A DNA stretch of 41,214 nucleotides from Oligoflexales bacterium (GCA_947468665.1 CANILH010000022.1:1-41214), one strand, 5' to 3'. Counted from the first letter of the stretch, positions 16,631-24,924 are shown. The notes: generated from the letters alone by a model not told the origin. Translations and numbers: made by a program.

Positions 16631-17566
16631 ATGAGTAGAGTTCTTGTCTTCGCTTTGCTTCTTTCTGCGTGCAGCAATGGCGGCTCGCAAAACGAAGGGC
16701 GGCGAGCTGCCAGTCACACATCAGACAATTCAAAAGTCAAAATTCCCGACTCAGACAATAGTAGCCCCCCAGCCGTCGTTTGCTCGAAATATCCCCTGGT
16801 TTTCTTACATGGATTTATGGGTGGAAAAAAGGGTTCGTTCGCGGGGGCTCAAAAGTACTTTGAGGGCCTAGGCTGTAAGGTTGTAATGACTGAGGTTGCG
16901 GCGGTAAACGGAGTGGATGTGCGCGGCGGTCAAATTGCCAGCCAATTAAAAAGTATTCTTGGCCAATACGGAGCTCAGAAGGTCAATATCATCGCGCATT
17001 CTCAGGGTGGACTAGACGCGCGCTATGCTATTTCAATCCTTAAAATGGGTTCATCGGTCGCCTCGCTGACTACGTTGTCAACACCTCACTTAGGATCGCC
17101 AGTCGCTGATGTGGCACTGCGTGGCAGTACCGATCCATTTTCCAAATCTATGATCGACGCGTTGTTGAATCTAATGACAGGAGAGGTGAGCTCCCAGGGA
17201 ATCGCCAGTAATGACACCCGGGCAGCGTTTACCGCCCTTTCAACGTCCTATATGAGAAGCTTTAATGAAAAAACTCCAAATGACCCTGGTGTTTACTATC
17301 AATCATGGGGCGCCAGAACAGGATCGGGCACCGGGGACAAGACGAAGACGATACTTGCTTTGACACAGGGATATATATACGCCAAGTCGGGCGAAAATGA
17401 CGGCATGGTGGCTGTTTCCAGCGCGAAGTGGGGCGAATACAAAGGTACTTTGGAGGCGGATCATCTGGATCTCGGCGGTTTAACCGTGGACGACTCGGCG
17501 ACGAAATTTGATCACCTTAAATTCCTGGATACTGTGGTCAGTGACCTCAAGACAAAAGGATATTAA
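16631..17566 (+). CDS. Lipase-like alpha/beta hydrolase, lipoprotein
   Basis: 311 residues. Start at ATG 16631, with GGAGG six bases upstream; the signal peptide ends in lipobox LLLSAC (Cys14). After a polar linker the domain resembles bacterial family I triacylglycerol lipases: oxyanion strand YPLVFLHGFMGGKKG (about 60-74), nucleophile in IAHSQGGLDARYA, acidic residue in SGENDGMVAVSS and His in EADHLDLGG. Substrates would be lipids or other esters outside the cytoplasm. Two genes for secreted hydrolases are adjacent here (this and the broken hydrolase). A TCCGATAG element at 16562-16569, about 60 bases upstream, weakly resembles a sigma-28 -10. Confidence 0.88.
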   Translation: MSRVLVFALLLSACSNGGSQNEGRRAASHTSDNSKVKIPDSDNSSPPAVVCSKYPLVFLHGFMGGKKGSFAGAQKYFEGLGCKVVMTEVAAVNGVDVRGGQIASQLKSILGQYGAQKVNIIAHSQGGLDARYAISILKMGSSVASLTTLSTPHLGSPVADVALRGSTDPFSKSMIDALLNLMTGEVSSQGIASNDTRAAFTALSTSYMRSFNEKTPNDPGVYYQSWGARTGSGTGDKTKTILALTQGYIYAKSGENDGMVAVSSAKWGEYKGTLEADHLDLGGLTVDDSATKFDHLKFLDTVVSDLKTKGY

Positions 17567-17587
17567 TCAAGAGCCCGTGCGGTATGG

Positions 17588-17854
17588 TTGCTGGCTTTTC
17601 CATGCTCCACGCTGAGGGCAGACTGGTATGGGTATGGCGATTATTCATCCTCACAGGTCACAGATCCAGTGGGACCTAGTTCGGGCTCCAACCTTGTCGA
17701 TAGCGGCGGCGGTTGGGTCGGCACGGCGCAGGGCTGTCGCTCTGCGATTCGCGATAGGCTCTATTCGCCTGGCGGCGGCAACTACGACCTGGGGTTCCGC
17801 CTTCTGAGGAGTCAAGCACTTTTAGCTCCTATACAAACTAATTTAATAAGTTAA
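17588..17854 (+). pseudogene. C-terminal remnant of a formylglycine-generating-enzyme (FGE-sulfatase) domain protein
   Basis: Only the last 80 or so residues of an FGE-sulfatase/SUMF1-type C-lectin-fold domain remain: RADWYGYGDYSSSQVTDPVG, PSSGSNLVDSGGGW, AQGCRSAIRDRLYSPGG and NYDLGFRLLRS. There is no start codon context, no upstream half, and the tail after LLRSQ looks random, so I call it a remnant. Codons between 17714 and 17788 are notable: at the sites where related proteins have Asn (AAC/AAT), this copy has GTC, GGC, GGC, ATT, GAT, CTC, AAC, TAC and GAC, all ending in C or T. That is the footprint expected from adenine-directed mutagenesis by a diversity-generating retroelement. No reverse transcriptase or template repeat is visible in this window. 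Confidence 0.7.
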
Positions 17855-17972
17855 ATGGTTGCTATAACAGCTATACATTGATTAGTCACGTCTTTTTGGG
17901 ATGTTACAGGTGCTGTAAACGCTCATCATGGACCATCAGTACGCTTAATGTGACTGGAAGAGATCGATTTTC

Positions 17973-18476
17973 CTATACTCTCATGCGTTTGATTAATTCA
18001 TCTTTGGCAAGGGCCTGTTCGCGCGCTTTGCCGACCCGTAGGCAATCAATCAGGGAAAGAAATTCATACAAATGAATGTCCGTTAAAGCGGCCTGAGGTG
18101 CCGTAGGATATAGAGGAGCAACGCTTTGCCCTCTTATTTTTCCTTTGGCATCAGGCCAGACGTAGGCATCACCCACTTTTCCAATAATCAATTCATTCAT
18201 AGGTTTTGCGGAATGGGCCGTGGGTATGCCCCGGGTTTGGGCTCCCAGCTCCGCGGGAAAAGCGTACTTTAACCCATGGATAATAAATTCTTCCATTTCC
18301 GCTACCCTTGGACGCTCCTGAGCGGTATCGAACAGCGACGCTTTTGCTAAACGTTTTATGGCGGCGTGAGTTTCAGACTGGCTTAGAAAAACGGAATCGG
18401 CAATGGACGCGAAGGTCCATCTTCCCTTGTTCCAGATTTGCAGTTTTATGAGGACAATGATGTCTTGTGGTTTCAT
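17973..18476 (-). CDS. MarR-like winged-helix DNA-binding protein (orphan)
   Basis: 167 residues. The N-terminal region (about 1-50, KPQDIIVLIKLQIWNKGRW, then SQSETHAAIKRLAKASLF) reads as a winged helix-turn-helix. The C-terminal part has LKYAFPAELGAQTRGIPTAHSA and APLYPTAPQAAL, which I associate with a conserved family of MarR-like regulators often found beside a second gene in toxin-antitoxin-like or defence-like pairs. No partner gene lies on either side. The ATG 18476 has no Shine-Dalgarno; a near-consensus promoter ends two bases before it, so the mRNA is probably leaderless. Overlapping palindromes upstream suggest autoregulation. It lies in a stretch of gene remnants. Confidence 0.75.
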   Translation of the reverse strand: MKPQDIIVLIKLQIWNKGRWTFASIADSVFLSQSETHAAIKRLAKASLFDTAQERPRVAEMEEFIIHGLKYAFPAELGAQTRGIPTAHSAKPMNELIIGKVGDAYVWPDAKGKIRGQSVAPLYPTAPQAALTDIHLYEFLSLIDCLRVGKAREQALAKDELIKRMRV

Positions 18477-18484
18477 AGTAATTC

Positions 18485-18513
18485 ATTATAGCACTATATT
18501 CGTGATTTGCGAA
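18485..18513 (-). promoter_or_regulatory. Promoter giving a probably leaderless mRNA for the MarR-like gene
   Basis: On the minus strand TTCGCA (18513-18508), a 17-base spacer, then a perfect TATAAT (18490-18485). The expected start of transcription falls at about 18478, within two or three bases of the ATG at 18476. Confidence 0.65.
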
Positions 18514-18525
18514 GGATAATTCGGT

Positions 18526-18542
18526 ATTCGCGAATCGCGATT
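18526..18542. promoter_or_regulatory. Two overlapping 10-bp palindromes, likely operator
   Basis: ATTCGCGAAT (18526-18535) and AATCGCGATT (18533-18542) are perfect palindromes overlapping by three bases, just upstream of the -35 of the MarR-like gene. A related half-site, TTGCGAA, overlaps the -35 itself at 18507-18513. This suits binding by the regulator to its own promoter. Confidence 0.5.
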
Positions 18543-18923
18543 AACCACCCTGATATTCTATATAATTTAATAAAAACGGTATTTTAGCCAGTTAGGGTGG
18601 AGGTAAGATACCGGAGCCCACGCTGTCGCGATCAAGAATTTCCACAAGGTTGCCACCGGCAAGACCTTTTGGTTATGAGTCAAAGACCGTGCCGGGCTGG
18701 GACGAAGTGCATCAATTATGGCTGGAAAAAGGCCGCGACTATTGAGCGGCGATGGTTAATATTAAGAATATTTGCCTCTCATAGAGGGGATGCGCTTGCC
18801 CTCAAATTAGTCGCTACATTCATGTCGCATGCAGCGCACAAATAACAGGCTCTACCTTCGACGCAAGCGACCATGGTTGATGCCAATGCGGCGGGTAGAC
18901 ATGGGGCAATCTAGCTTAGATTC
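18543..18923 (+). other. Region without an intact gene; fragments of decayed coding sequence
   Basis: No complete gene is supported. In the plus strand between about 18620 and 18750, coding-like peptides appear in two frames: AVAIKNFHKVATGKTFW and then FGYESKTVPGWDEVHQLWLE, which would join with one frameshift near 18665. No start, stop or family can be assigned. The remainder shows nothing I can interpret. Confidence 0.3.
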
Positions 18924-19367
18924 CTATGCCTTAATCCAGCCCAAGAATTTGCAGAGCGCGACGAGTCTTGGGCGCAGCACCTGCTCACCCACCAAGAGTC
19001 CCAACATGCTCGCGTTGCCGAAGGTGGAGCGCACGGCAATGGCCTCATCAATGGTCAGGCGAACTGGTGGGCACGGACTCGTATTTAAAGATAAAGGGAT
19101 TAGTGGCATAGAGGTCAATGGCGCAGAACACCAAACTCACCACAAGGGTAAACCAGTAGGGGGAGCTGATGGTGTGTTTGTTGACGCGCCGAAAGATCAA
19201 ATCCGCTACCGAAAAGACGACACATGCCAAAATTGCTATCTTCAAATCCACCAAGTGTTCAGCCACAACAAACACGATTATCGGCGCGAAATTATCGTAG
19301 ACGAAGTGTAGGAGGTCTTTGAGCTTCGATGATGTTGTGTGACCTTGCTCGTTTGAGTAAAGTTCAT
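18924..19367 (-). pseudogene. Broken gene resembling septation protein A (IspZ/YciB family) membrane protein
   Basis: Joining three minus-strand frames gives about 148 residues of a small multi-helix inner-membrane protein. The N-terminal part would start at ATG 19367 (MNFTQTSKV), then a change of frame gives LLHFVYDNFAPIIVFVVAEH, LKIAILACVVFSVADLIFRR and SSPYWFTLVVSLVFCAIDLY, ending TNPFIFKYESVPTS. After a second frame change near 19050 it continues with TIDEAIAVRSTFGNASMLGL and ends CKFLGWIKA at 18924. The alternation of hydrophobic helices and the position of FxFK resemble the septation protein A family, but this is recognition by pattern only. At least two frame disruptions and no usable ribosome binding site argue that it is not functional. 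Confidence 0.5.
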
Positions 19368-19416
19368 GGTTGTTTCTATGGCCGAGGATAGCTAAATTTG
19401 GCGGTACTCCCGCGAT

Positions 19417-20046
19417 TCAATGCTCAACCGGCCGCCGCAAAATTGCCCGCACGGGACTGGCGTCAAAGCCCTCAAGCCTGAGGGGCAGTGCGAGCAACTC
19501 ATAGCGGCCGTCCGGTACGTCGTTTAAAACGATGCCCTCGATATTTGCCATTTTAAACTGAAATAACTGCTGGTGCGACGGAAGATCCTTTGAGCTGAAG
19601 GGATCTACTGACGGCGTATCGATGCCGATAAGTTTTACCCCCGCTCGTCCCATAAGAGCGACGGCGTCGGGATGAAACGCGGCGAAGTCCTCGTTGAAGG
19701 CATCTGGATTGGGAAAGGAATTGGTCCGGAAGAGAATCCGCTTTGCGCCTGTTGAGACGGCGTGGGCGCAGTCCGCGGCCTCAATCAGTTTCTTTCCCGC
19801 GACTGTGTGGACATAGCAGTCACCCATGTAGACGCTGAGATCCGCGTCCTCCATGGTCACGCCGTCTTTGTGGTAGTGTCTCGGCGCGTCCGTGTGGGCG
19901 CCCAGGTGTACTGTAGCGCGCAGTGTTGAGAGATCAATGTTGCTGCCCGTCGCGATATCGCAGAGTACTTCGCGGGTGAGGCGGGTGTCGCCAGGCCAGA
20001 CCGCGAGGCGGGTTGAGATGACAGGTGAGATGTCCCAAATCATCAT
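19417..20046 (-). CDS. kynB: Cyclase-family hydrolase, kynurenine formamidase-like
   Basis: 209 residues, typical for KynB. The metal-binding signature HLGAHTDAPRHY is intact (His47, His51, Asp53, His57), and the C-terminal half has the GVKLIGIDTPSVDPF motif. Bacterial KynB hydrolyses N-formylkynurenine to kynurenine and formate in tryptophan breakdown. Other members of the cyclase superfamily act on isatin or polyketide substrates, so the exact substrate is inferred. The gene overlaps the upstream amidohydrolase by four bases (ATGA), indicating translational coupling. No kynA or kynU is present here, so a full kynurenine pathway is not shown. Confidence 0.85.
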   Translation of the reverse strand: MMIWDISPVISTRLAVWPGDTRLTREVLCDIATGSNIDLSTLRATVHLGAHTDAPRHYHKDGVTMEDADLSVYMGDCYVHTVAGKKLIEAADCAHAVSTGAKRILFRTNSFPNPDAFNEDFAAFHPDAVALMGRAGVKLIGIDTPSVDPFSSKDLPSHQQLFQFKMANIEGIVLNDVPDGRYELLALPLRLEGFDASPVRAILRRPVEH

Positions 20047-21404
20047 GAATGACCCGATTTTTGGATGCGGTGACGGATTTCGGCGACGGCCGCGAGGTAC
20101 TCGTCTTTAAGTTTGCCTTCGTTTAGGCTTGGAAGTGTTCGATTCCAAAGCGCCCAGTTGCCGTTGACCATCACATGGGTGACATCACGGGCACCCATTG
20201 AGTAAATGACATTCGCCAGTTTGTTATCCGCAGGCTCGGAGCTTAGAGAGGTTTTAAGGAAAACCATATCGGCCTGTTTTCCGGCCTCAAGAGTGCCCAG
20301 TTCTTTTTCAACTCCGAGAACCTTCGCCGGGATGGTTGTGGCCATGGCGAGAAGGTGATCCGGGCTGATTTTCGCCGCGTCAACGCCATGAGTTCTCGCC
20401 AGTACGGACGCGATCTTGAGCTCGCCGAGGGAGTCGGCGGCGTCATTACTCGCCGCGCAGTCCGTGCCAATGGCAAGCGGAATATCCATCTCGTGAAATG
20501 ATTTTATTTTGGCAAGGCGGTCATACATGACAGTTGAGGTTGGGCAGTAGCCAATGGTGGCGCCGGAGTCTTTGATGGTTTTAATGTCATCGTCTGTGGC
20601 ACTAGTTAAATGGACTACCAAAGACCGCGGGCCAAGGGCGCCCGCTTTTTTGGCGGCAGCCACCGGCGTCATGTTGTCCCGGGCTTTGACGCGGTTCAGC
20701 TCGCCGTCAGTTTGCGAAAGGTGCATATGCAGTGTCAGATTATTTGCTTTCGCGTAGTCCGCGCACTCTTTTAAAAGCCCCGGCGATACGGTGTCAGCCG
20801 CGTGTGGCGCTATGACGTGTTTGATGAGGGGGCCGAATTTTGTTTTCTCAATCAGGTCTTTTGCCCGTTGCCAGCTTTCGCGGCCCGGGAACGCGCCGCC
20901 AAGATCGGCCACCGTCTCGCCAATCCATCCGCGAACTCCGAACGTTTCAAAGGCACGACCTATTCCCTCGCTGAAATAATAGTGGTCAACGAACGATGTC
21001 ACTCCGGCTCTCAGCCCATCAAAAATATAAGAGTAGGAGAGTGGTTTTAGTAGTTCAGGTGTGAGGCTTTTTTCCGCCGGAAAGAGAAACGATTCTATCA
21101 TGTCGGTTTTGCCGTGACCGAGGCCGCGGAAAAATCCCATGGCAACGTGAGTGTGGGTATTAAACAACCCCGGCATCACGATATAACCGGTTGCGTCAAG
21201 AACGCGGATGCCAGGAATTTTTGTTTTAGCTTGAGAAATAATTTGCTGCGCGGAACCGGTCGCGGAGATTTTTCCAGCGCGGATAAATATCGCCCCGTTT
21301 TCGAGGACGGGCAAAAACGCCCCGGTGATGACGGTTGCGTTCGCGATGACGAGGTCTTCAGACGGGGAGGGGACTGCGTCATTTAATGATAGCTGCCTGG
21401 TCAC
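20043..21404 (-). CDS. Amidohydrolase, TrzA/AtzA-MtaD type (probable deaminase)
   Basis: 453 residues, normal for the family. The start is a GTG at 21404 with GAGGA upstream. Metal ligands are in place: FNTHTHVAMG (His84, His86), a His in HMHLSQTDGE, and the Asp in IGTDCAASNDAADSLGEL; IAPHAADTVSPGLL supplies another active-site His. Close relatives are 5'-methylthioadenosine/S-adenosylhomocysteine deaminases and chlorohydrolases or guanine deaminase-like enzymes; the N-terminal beta domain (VIANATVITG) and C-terminal EAGKQADMVFL are standard. The specific substrate cannot be fixed from sequence. It is the first gene of a pair with the kynB-like gene, suggesting a small catabolic operon. Confidence 0.85.
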   Translation of the reverse strand: MTRQLSLNDAVPSPSEDLVIANATVITGAFLPVLENGAIFIRAGKISATGSAQQIISQAKTKIPGIRVLDATGYIVMPGLFNTHTHVAMGFFRGLGHGKTDMIESFLFPAEKSLTPELLKPLSYSYIFDGLRAGVTSFVDHYYFSEGIGRAFETFGVRGWIGETVADLGGAFPGRESWQRAKDLIEKTKFGPLIKHVIAPHAADTVSPGLLKECADYAKANNLTLHMHLSQTDGELNRVKARDNMTPVAAAKKAGALGPRSLVVHLTSATDDDIKTIKDSGATIGYCPTSTVMYDRLAKIKSFHEMDIPLAIGTDCAASNDAADSLGELKIASVLARTHGVDAAKISPDHLLAMATTIPAKVLGVEKELGTLEAGKQADMVFLKTSLSSEPADNKLANVIYSMGARDVTHVMVNGNWALWNRTLPSLNEGKLKDEYLAAVAEIRHRIQKSGHS

Positions 21405-21427
21405 TATATATCCTCATTGAGGCAGAA

Positions 21428-21457
21428 AAGCGGCCGCGTCTATCGACACGGCCGCTT
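21428..21457 (-). terminator. Terminator hairpin after rpmG
   Basis: AAGCGGCCGCGTC (21428-21440) and GACACGGCCGCTT (21445-21457) form a 13-bp stem with one mismatch and a TATC loop. On the minus strand it is followed by a short TTTTC tract, so it probably ends the rpmG transcript before the amidohydrolase gene. Confidence 0.65.
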
Positions 21458-21514
21458 CCCAGGTTCTTGATTCTACTTTAAACTTCTTGCCCGCGGGTGC
21501 TCTGGCCGGCCAAA

Positions 21515-21679
21515 TTACTTGATTTTGGCTTCTTTGAACACTACGTGCTTGCGCAGTCTTGGATCGTATTTTTTGAGCTCGAGCTTGTCTTTGCCCTTCT
21601 TTTTGTTGGTTGTGTAGAAGTAGCCGGTGCCAGCTGTCGAAACAAGGCGGATAAGTTCGCGCGTGCCTGCTTTTGCCAT
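21515..21679 (-). CDS. rpmG: Large ribosomal subunit protein bL33
   Basis: 54 residues: [20 protein letters not shown], then FYTTNKKK and a basic C-terminus [16 protein letters not shown]. This matches bL33 of the 50S subunit. The start at ATG 21679 has AGGAG seven bases upstream; a longer open frame upstream is not used. The protein lacks the CxxC pairs found in zinc-binding L33 forms, so it is of the Cys-free type, which does not depend on zinc. It stands alone with its own terminator; tRNA-Trp, secE and nusG, frequent neighbours, are not present. Confidence 0.95.
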   Translation of the reverse strand: MAKAGTRELIRLVSTAGTGYFYTTNKKKGKDKLELKKYDPRLRKHVVFKEAKIK

Positions 21680-21904
21680 GATTGAGTCTCCTAAAACGAC
21701 TTGACGTTCCCGCAAATTGCGAAGCGGAGTTGTAACAGAAATAAATCTCATCTGTCTAGGATTTTTACCAGGAGCTGGTCCATTTCTATTGAATTCAGCG
21801 TCGTGGTTTCCCCGGGGCGGGCCGACAGTAATAAATGTTGAAGGTTTGGCCCCAAAAAGATTAGTATTAACAATCAATTAGTTGCTATTGGGGGAGGGTT
21901 AGAA

Positions 21905-23422
21905 TTGGCAGTTTTGAGGCGGATATTGCTTCTTTGCGTCATGTGGTGTCTGGCGGAGGGCGTTGTCGTCGCGAACCCCATGGCCCTCAGGCGTTCGGTG
22001 TTTCGCATTGAGACTACCGGCCAGGACCGCAATTTTGTCAACCCATGGCGGCTCCGCTCTCCCGATATGTTTTCCGGGACCGGATTTTATATTGGCGATG
22101 GTCGGATTTTGACCAATGCCCATGTTGTGGCCAACGCCAGCTCGATTACGATTCAGCGGGACGGTGATTCCCGGCATATGCCGGCGTTTGTGCAATTCAT
22201 CGGTCACGACGTGGATCTTGCCATTCTTGGCGTGGCGGATCCAAACTACCTTAAAAATATCGAACCCTTAGTATTAGGCTCTGTGCCGCACCTTCGGTCT
22301 CCGGTGACGACTGTTGGTTACCCCATGGGCGGCGATCAGGTTTCCATGACCGACGGTGTGGTTAACCGCATCAGTTACCGGACATATGTACATTCGGACG
22401 CCGACGATCATCTTTTGGTGCAGGTGGACTCAGCTATCAACCCGGGCAATAGCGGTGGGCCTGTGTTTCAGGGGCGCAATGTCATCGGAGTTGCCTTTCA
22501 AGCCCTGACCCGGGTTCAGGGCGCGGGATTTATTATTCCGGTTCCTGTGGTGCAGAGGTTCTTGACAGATTGTGAGGACGGCAAATATGACGGTGTTCCT
22601 GGCTGGGGGGTTGTGACACAGGACTTTGTTTTAAATAACCCGTCCTCTGCCAGTTTCTATCAGGTTCCGGCCGGGGAACGCCGCGGTGTGGTTGTCTCCA
22701 GGGTGTTCTCATGGTCGCCCGCTGTCGGAGTGATTCAACGTGGAGATGTTTTGATGTCGATTTCCGGCAAAGATATCGGAGTTGACGGCAAAGTGGCATT
22801 TGAGGGTGAGCGTGTTGACTTTGAGGCGCTGTATGATCTCCGTCTTATTGGCGACAGGGTTCGCTTCGAACTGCTTCGGGAGGGGGTGCTTCGGGAGGTA
22901 ACGCTGCAGACCGGTCATGGCAAGCCGCACCAATATTCTGGTCTGATCTACTCAAAGCGGCCAAGGTTTACCGTATTCAGCGGCATCGTTTTCACAGCGC
23001 TGACACGCTCAGTCATGGAGCTTTGGGGTGACTCGTGGGAAAAACGCGCTCCGTTGCTGCTGCGATATCTTCTGCAAAATCCTTTTGACGTGCCAAGCGT
23101 CGAAGATCGCGAGGAACTTGTGATTGTGAGTGACATCCTCACTAACAAGGCAAATAGTTTTCTTCAGGTTCAAAGTCCTGTCGTTGATAAGGTAAATGGT
23201 AAGACCGTAACATCCGTCAAAATGCTGCACGAGACGCTTATGTCCCTGAAGGAAGAGACGCTACGGATTGATTTTATGTTTGATGAGGATCCCTGGATTC
23301 TTGATGCCGCAGCTCTTAAGGCCGCTCACGAGGAGACCAATCGCCGCTACGGTGTCGCCCCCGCGTTCTGGCTGGAGCCATATTCTGTTGATGGCGCGAT
23401 TACGAAAGGGGGCGTAAAATGA
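21905..23422 (+). CDS. HtrA/Deg-like serine protease with PDZ domain
   Basis: 505 residues. The start is probably TTG 21905, with GGGAGGG about eight bases upstream, followed by a signal peptide (about 5-23). The trypsin-like domain has the triad His73 (LTNAHVV), Asp104 (DVDLAILG) and Ser183 (NPGNSGGPVF). A PDZ domain follows (about 240-320: GVVVSRVFSWSPA, then VIQRGDVLMSISGKDIG), and a further C-terminal region (about 330-490) resembles the second PDZ-like part of plant and bacterial Deg proteases. It should act in the periplasm on misfolded proteins. It overlaps the next gene by four bases (ATGA); that gene encodes a paralogue that has lost the triad. The pair precedes secDF. Confidence 0.88.
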   Translation: MAVLRRILLLCVMWCLAEGVVVANPMALRRSVFRIETTGQDRNFVNPWRLRSPDMFSGTGFYIGDGRILTNAHVVANASSITIQRDGDSRHMPAFVQFIGHDVDLAILGVADPNYLKNIEPLVLGSVPHLRSPVTTVGYPMGGDQVSMTDGVVNRISYRTYVHSDADDHLLVQVDSAINPGNSGGPVFQGRNVIGVAFQALTRVQGAGFIIPVPVVQRFLTDCEDGKYDGVPGWGVVTQDFVLNNPSSASFYQVPAGERRGVVVSRVFSWSPAVGVIQRGDVLMSISGKDIGVDGKVAFEGERVDFEALYDLRLIGDRVRFELLREGVLREVTLQTGHGKPHQYSGLIYSKRPRFTVFSGIVFTALTRSVMELWGDSWEKRAPLLLRYLLQNPFDVPSVEDREELVIVSDILTNKANSFLQVQSPVVDKVNGKTVTSVKMLHETLMSLKEETLRIDFMFDEDPWILDAAALKAAHEETNRRYGVAPAFWLEPYSVDGAITKGGVK

Positions 23423-24912
23423 CGTCCCGTTTTATATTCTTAATTCCAGTGTTTCTTTTGCTGGTCTCGGCCCAGGCTGTTTTCGCGGCGGAGGAAGCCC
23501 GTGACGCGTCGGAGTTTGAGCGAAGTATTCTGCATTTGACAGTGACCAGGTCAGCTCCCGATCCAGAGTCGCCATGGGCCCTGCAAAACACCGATTTGAG
23601 TGGTTATGCGGGAGTCGTGGTCGGTGAGAACCGCGTGCTGACGCTTGCGTCACTGGTATCCCGGGCTGTCTATATTCAAGCGCAGAAAGTTGATGATGTT
23701 GAGAAGATACCCATGCGTGTTGTTTTCGCGGACTATGAGGCGAATCTCGCGGTGCTGGCTCCTGTTGACGGCAGACATCTGACCGGTGTGAAAATCATGC
23801 CAGTTGGTCCTGATCTCCCCGTGGGGAGTGATGTGTGGCTGGTGGCGATTGAGAGCGAGCGCCAGTTGCAGCGAGTTTCGCTCCGGGCTATGGAAGTGGG
23901 TATTCGCGAGGCCGTGATCGGCGGCATGACAGTTCCTATTTATAGTCTTTCCGGGCAATCCAGATCAGCCTGCAAAGCTGATCCAATTATTCGCAGGGGT
24001 GTCCTGGTGGGTATTTGTGTCGGAATATCCGAGTCACAGCCACAAGCGTTGACGTCCGGGGTGATCAGTCACTTTCTTGGCGATAAGTTGTCGGCGAACT
24101 TATATCGGGGCTTCGGATCATTTGGTGTGACGCTTTCTCCGGTTCGGAGTCCTTGGCACCGTAGGCTTCTTGGGATTTCCGCGGGTAAGGGCGCCCTCCG
24201 CGTCTCAGGAGTTAATGAGACAAGTCCTTTTACCGACTGCTTAAAAGTTGACGATATTGTCACTGGTCTTGATCAGGTGGCCGTTGATCATCGTGGGTTC
24301 TATCAGCATCCTCAATGGGGCGCGGTTCCTATCCGCCACTATGTGATCGCGAAGTACGCGGGTGAGCACATGACGTTCCACTATACGCGCGCGGGTAAAT
24401 TCCTTAACTGCTCCCGTGTTTTGCGCCGTTTTTCCAGCATGGACAACACGGTGCCGGGCCCAACCAATGAAGGTGGTGTGCCTCACTTGATTTTCGGTGG
24501 CTTGATGTTTCAGGAATTGAGCGCTGATTTTCTGTCTGCGTTTGGCCGGGATTGGCCACGGAACTCCCCGCCGGCTTTGGCGTTTATTTATAATTATATG
24601 AACCGTCCGAGTCTTGCCCGCCGTCGAAATCTTGTGCTGGCAAGTGTTTTGGGAGATGAGTTCAATGCCGGTTACGAGAAATTAAGCAATCTTGTTCTCA
24701 AGGCGGTTAATGGTCGTCAGGCGTCCTCCATGGAGGAGCTCAAAATTCATTTGAGGTTGCCGGGAATACAGCGGGATGGAATTGAGTACGCGGTGTTTGA
24801 TTTCATGAACGGGAGCCTGGTAGCTTTGCCGTATAAAGGTTTGCCTGAGGCGCAACGTCGCATTGCCAAAGCTTATGCGGTGACTGATGCCTCAAGTTTC
24901 TTCACCAGGTAA
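23419..24912 (+). CDS. Catalytically inactive paralogue of the HtrA-like protease
   Basis: 497 residues with a signal peptide (about 1-24) and the same overall layout as the upstream protease, but none of the triad is kept: the TNAHVV position reads TLASLV (Ser78 for His), DLAILG reads NLAVLA (Asn109 for Asp), and the nucleophile loop reads SACKADPII (Lys186 region for Ser). The PDZ-like region survives (VSGVNETSPFTDCLKVDDIV, about 256-275). Four Cys residues may form disulfides (for example Cys185, Cys200). The 4-base overlap with the active protease implies coupled translation in similar amounts, as for a complex. It could be a regulatory or scaffolding subunit or a substrate adaptor. The lack of frameshifts and full length argue it is a maintained pseudoenzyme, not a pseudogene. 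Confidence 0.8.
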   Translation: MTSRFIFLIPVFLLLVSAQAVFAAEEARDASEFERSILHLTVTRSAPDPESPWALQNTDLSGYAGVVVGENRVLTLASLVSRAVYIQAQKVDDVEKIPMRVVFADYEANLAVLAPVDGRHLTGVKIMPVGPDLPVGSDVWLVAIESERQLQRVSLRAMEVGIREAVIGGMTVPIYSLSGQSRSACKADPIIRRGVLVGICVGISESQPQALTSGVISHFLGDKLSANLYRGFGSFGVTLSPVRSPWHRRLLGISAGKGALRVSGVNETSPFTDCLKVDDIVTGLDQVAVDHRGFYQHPQWGAVPIRHYVIAKYAGEHMTFHYTRAGKFLNCSRVLRRFSSMDNTVPGPTNEGGVPHLIFGGLMFQELSADFLSAFGRDWPRNSPPALAFIYNYMNRPSLARRRNLVLASVLGDEFNAGYEKLSNLVLKAVNGRQASSMEELKIHLRLPGIQRDGIEYAVFDFMNGSLVALPYKGLPEAQRRIAKAYAVTDASSFFTR

Positions 24913-24924
24913 CATTTAATGTAG

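Noticed and set aside
19278-19285. GCCGATAA on the minus strand
   Set aside because: It lies within the coding sequence of the septation-protein-like remnant (FAPIIV) and has no gene start at promoter distance.
18597-19311. Plus-strand open frames of 82 and 160 residues in the decayed island
   Set aside because: Composition is not protein-like, and the opposite strand carries a more convincing membrane-protein sequence over 18924-19367.
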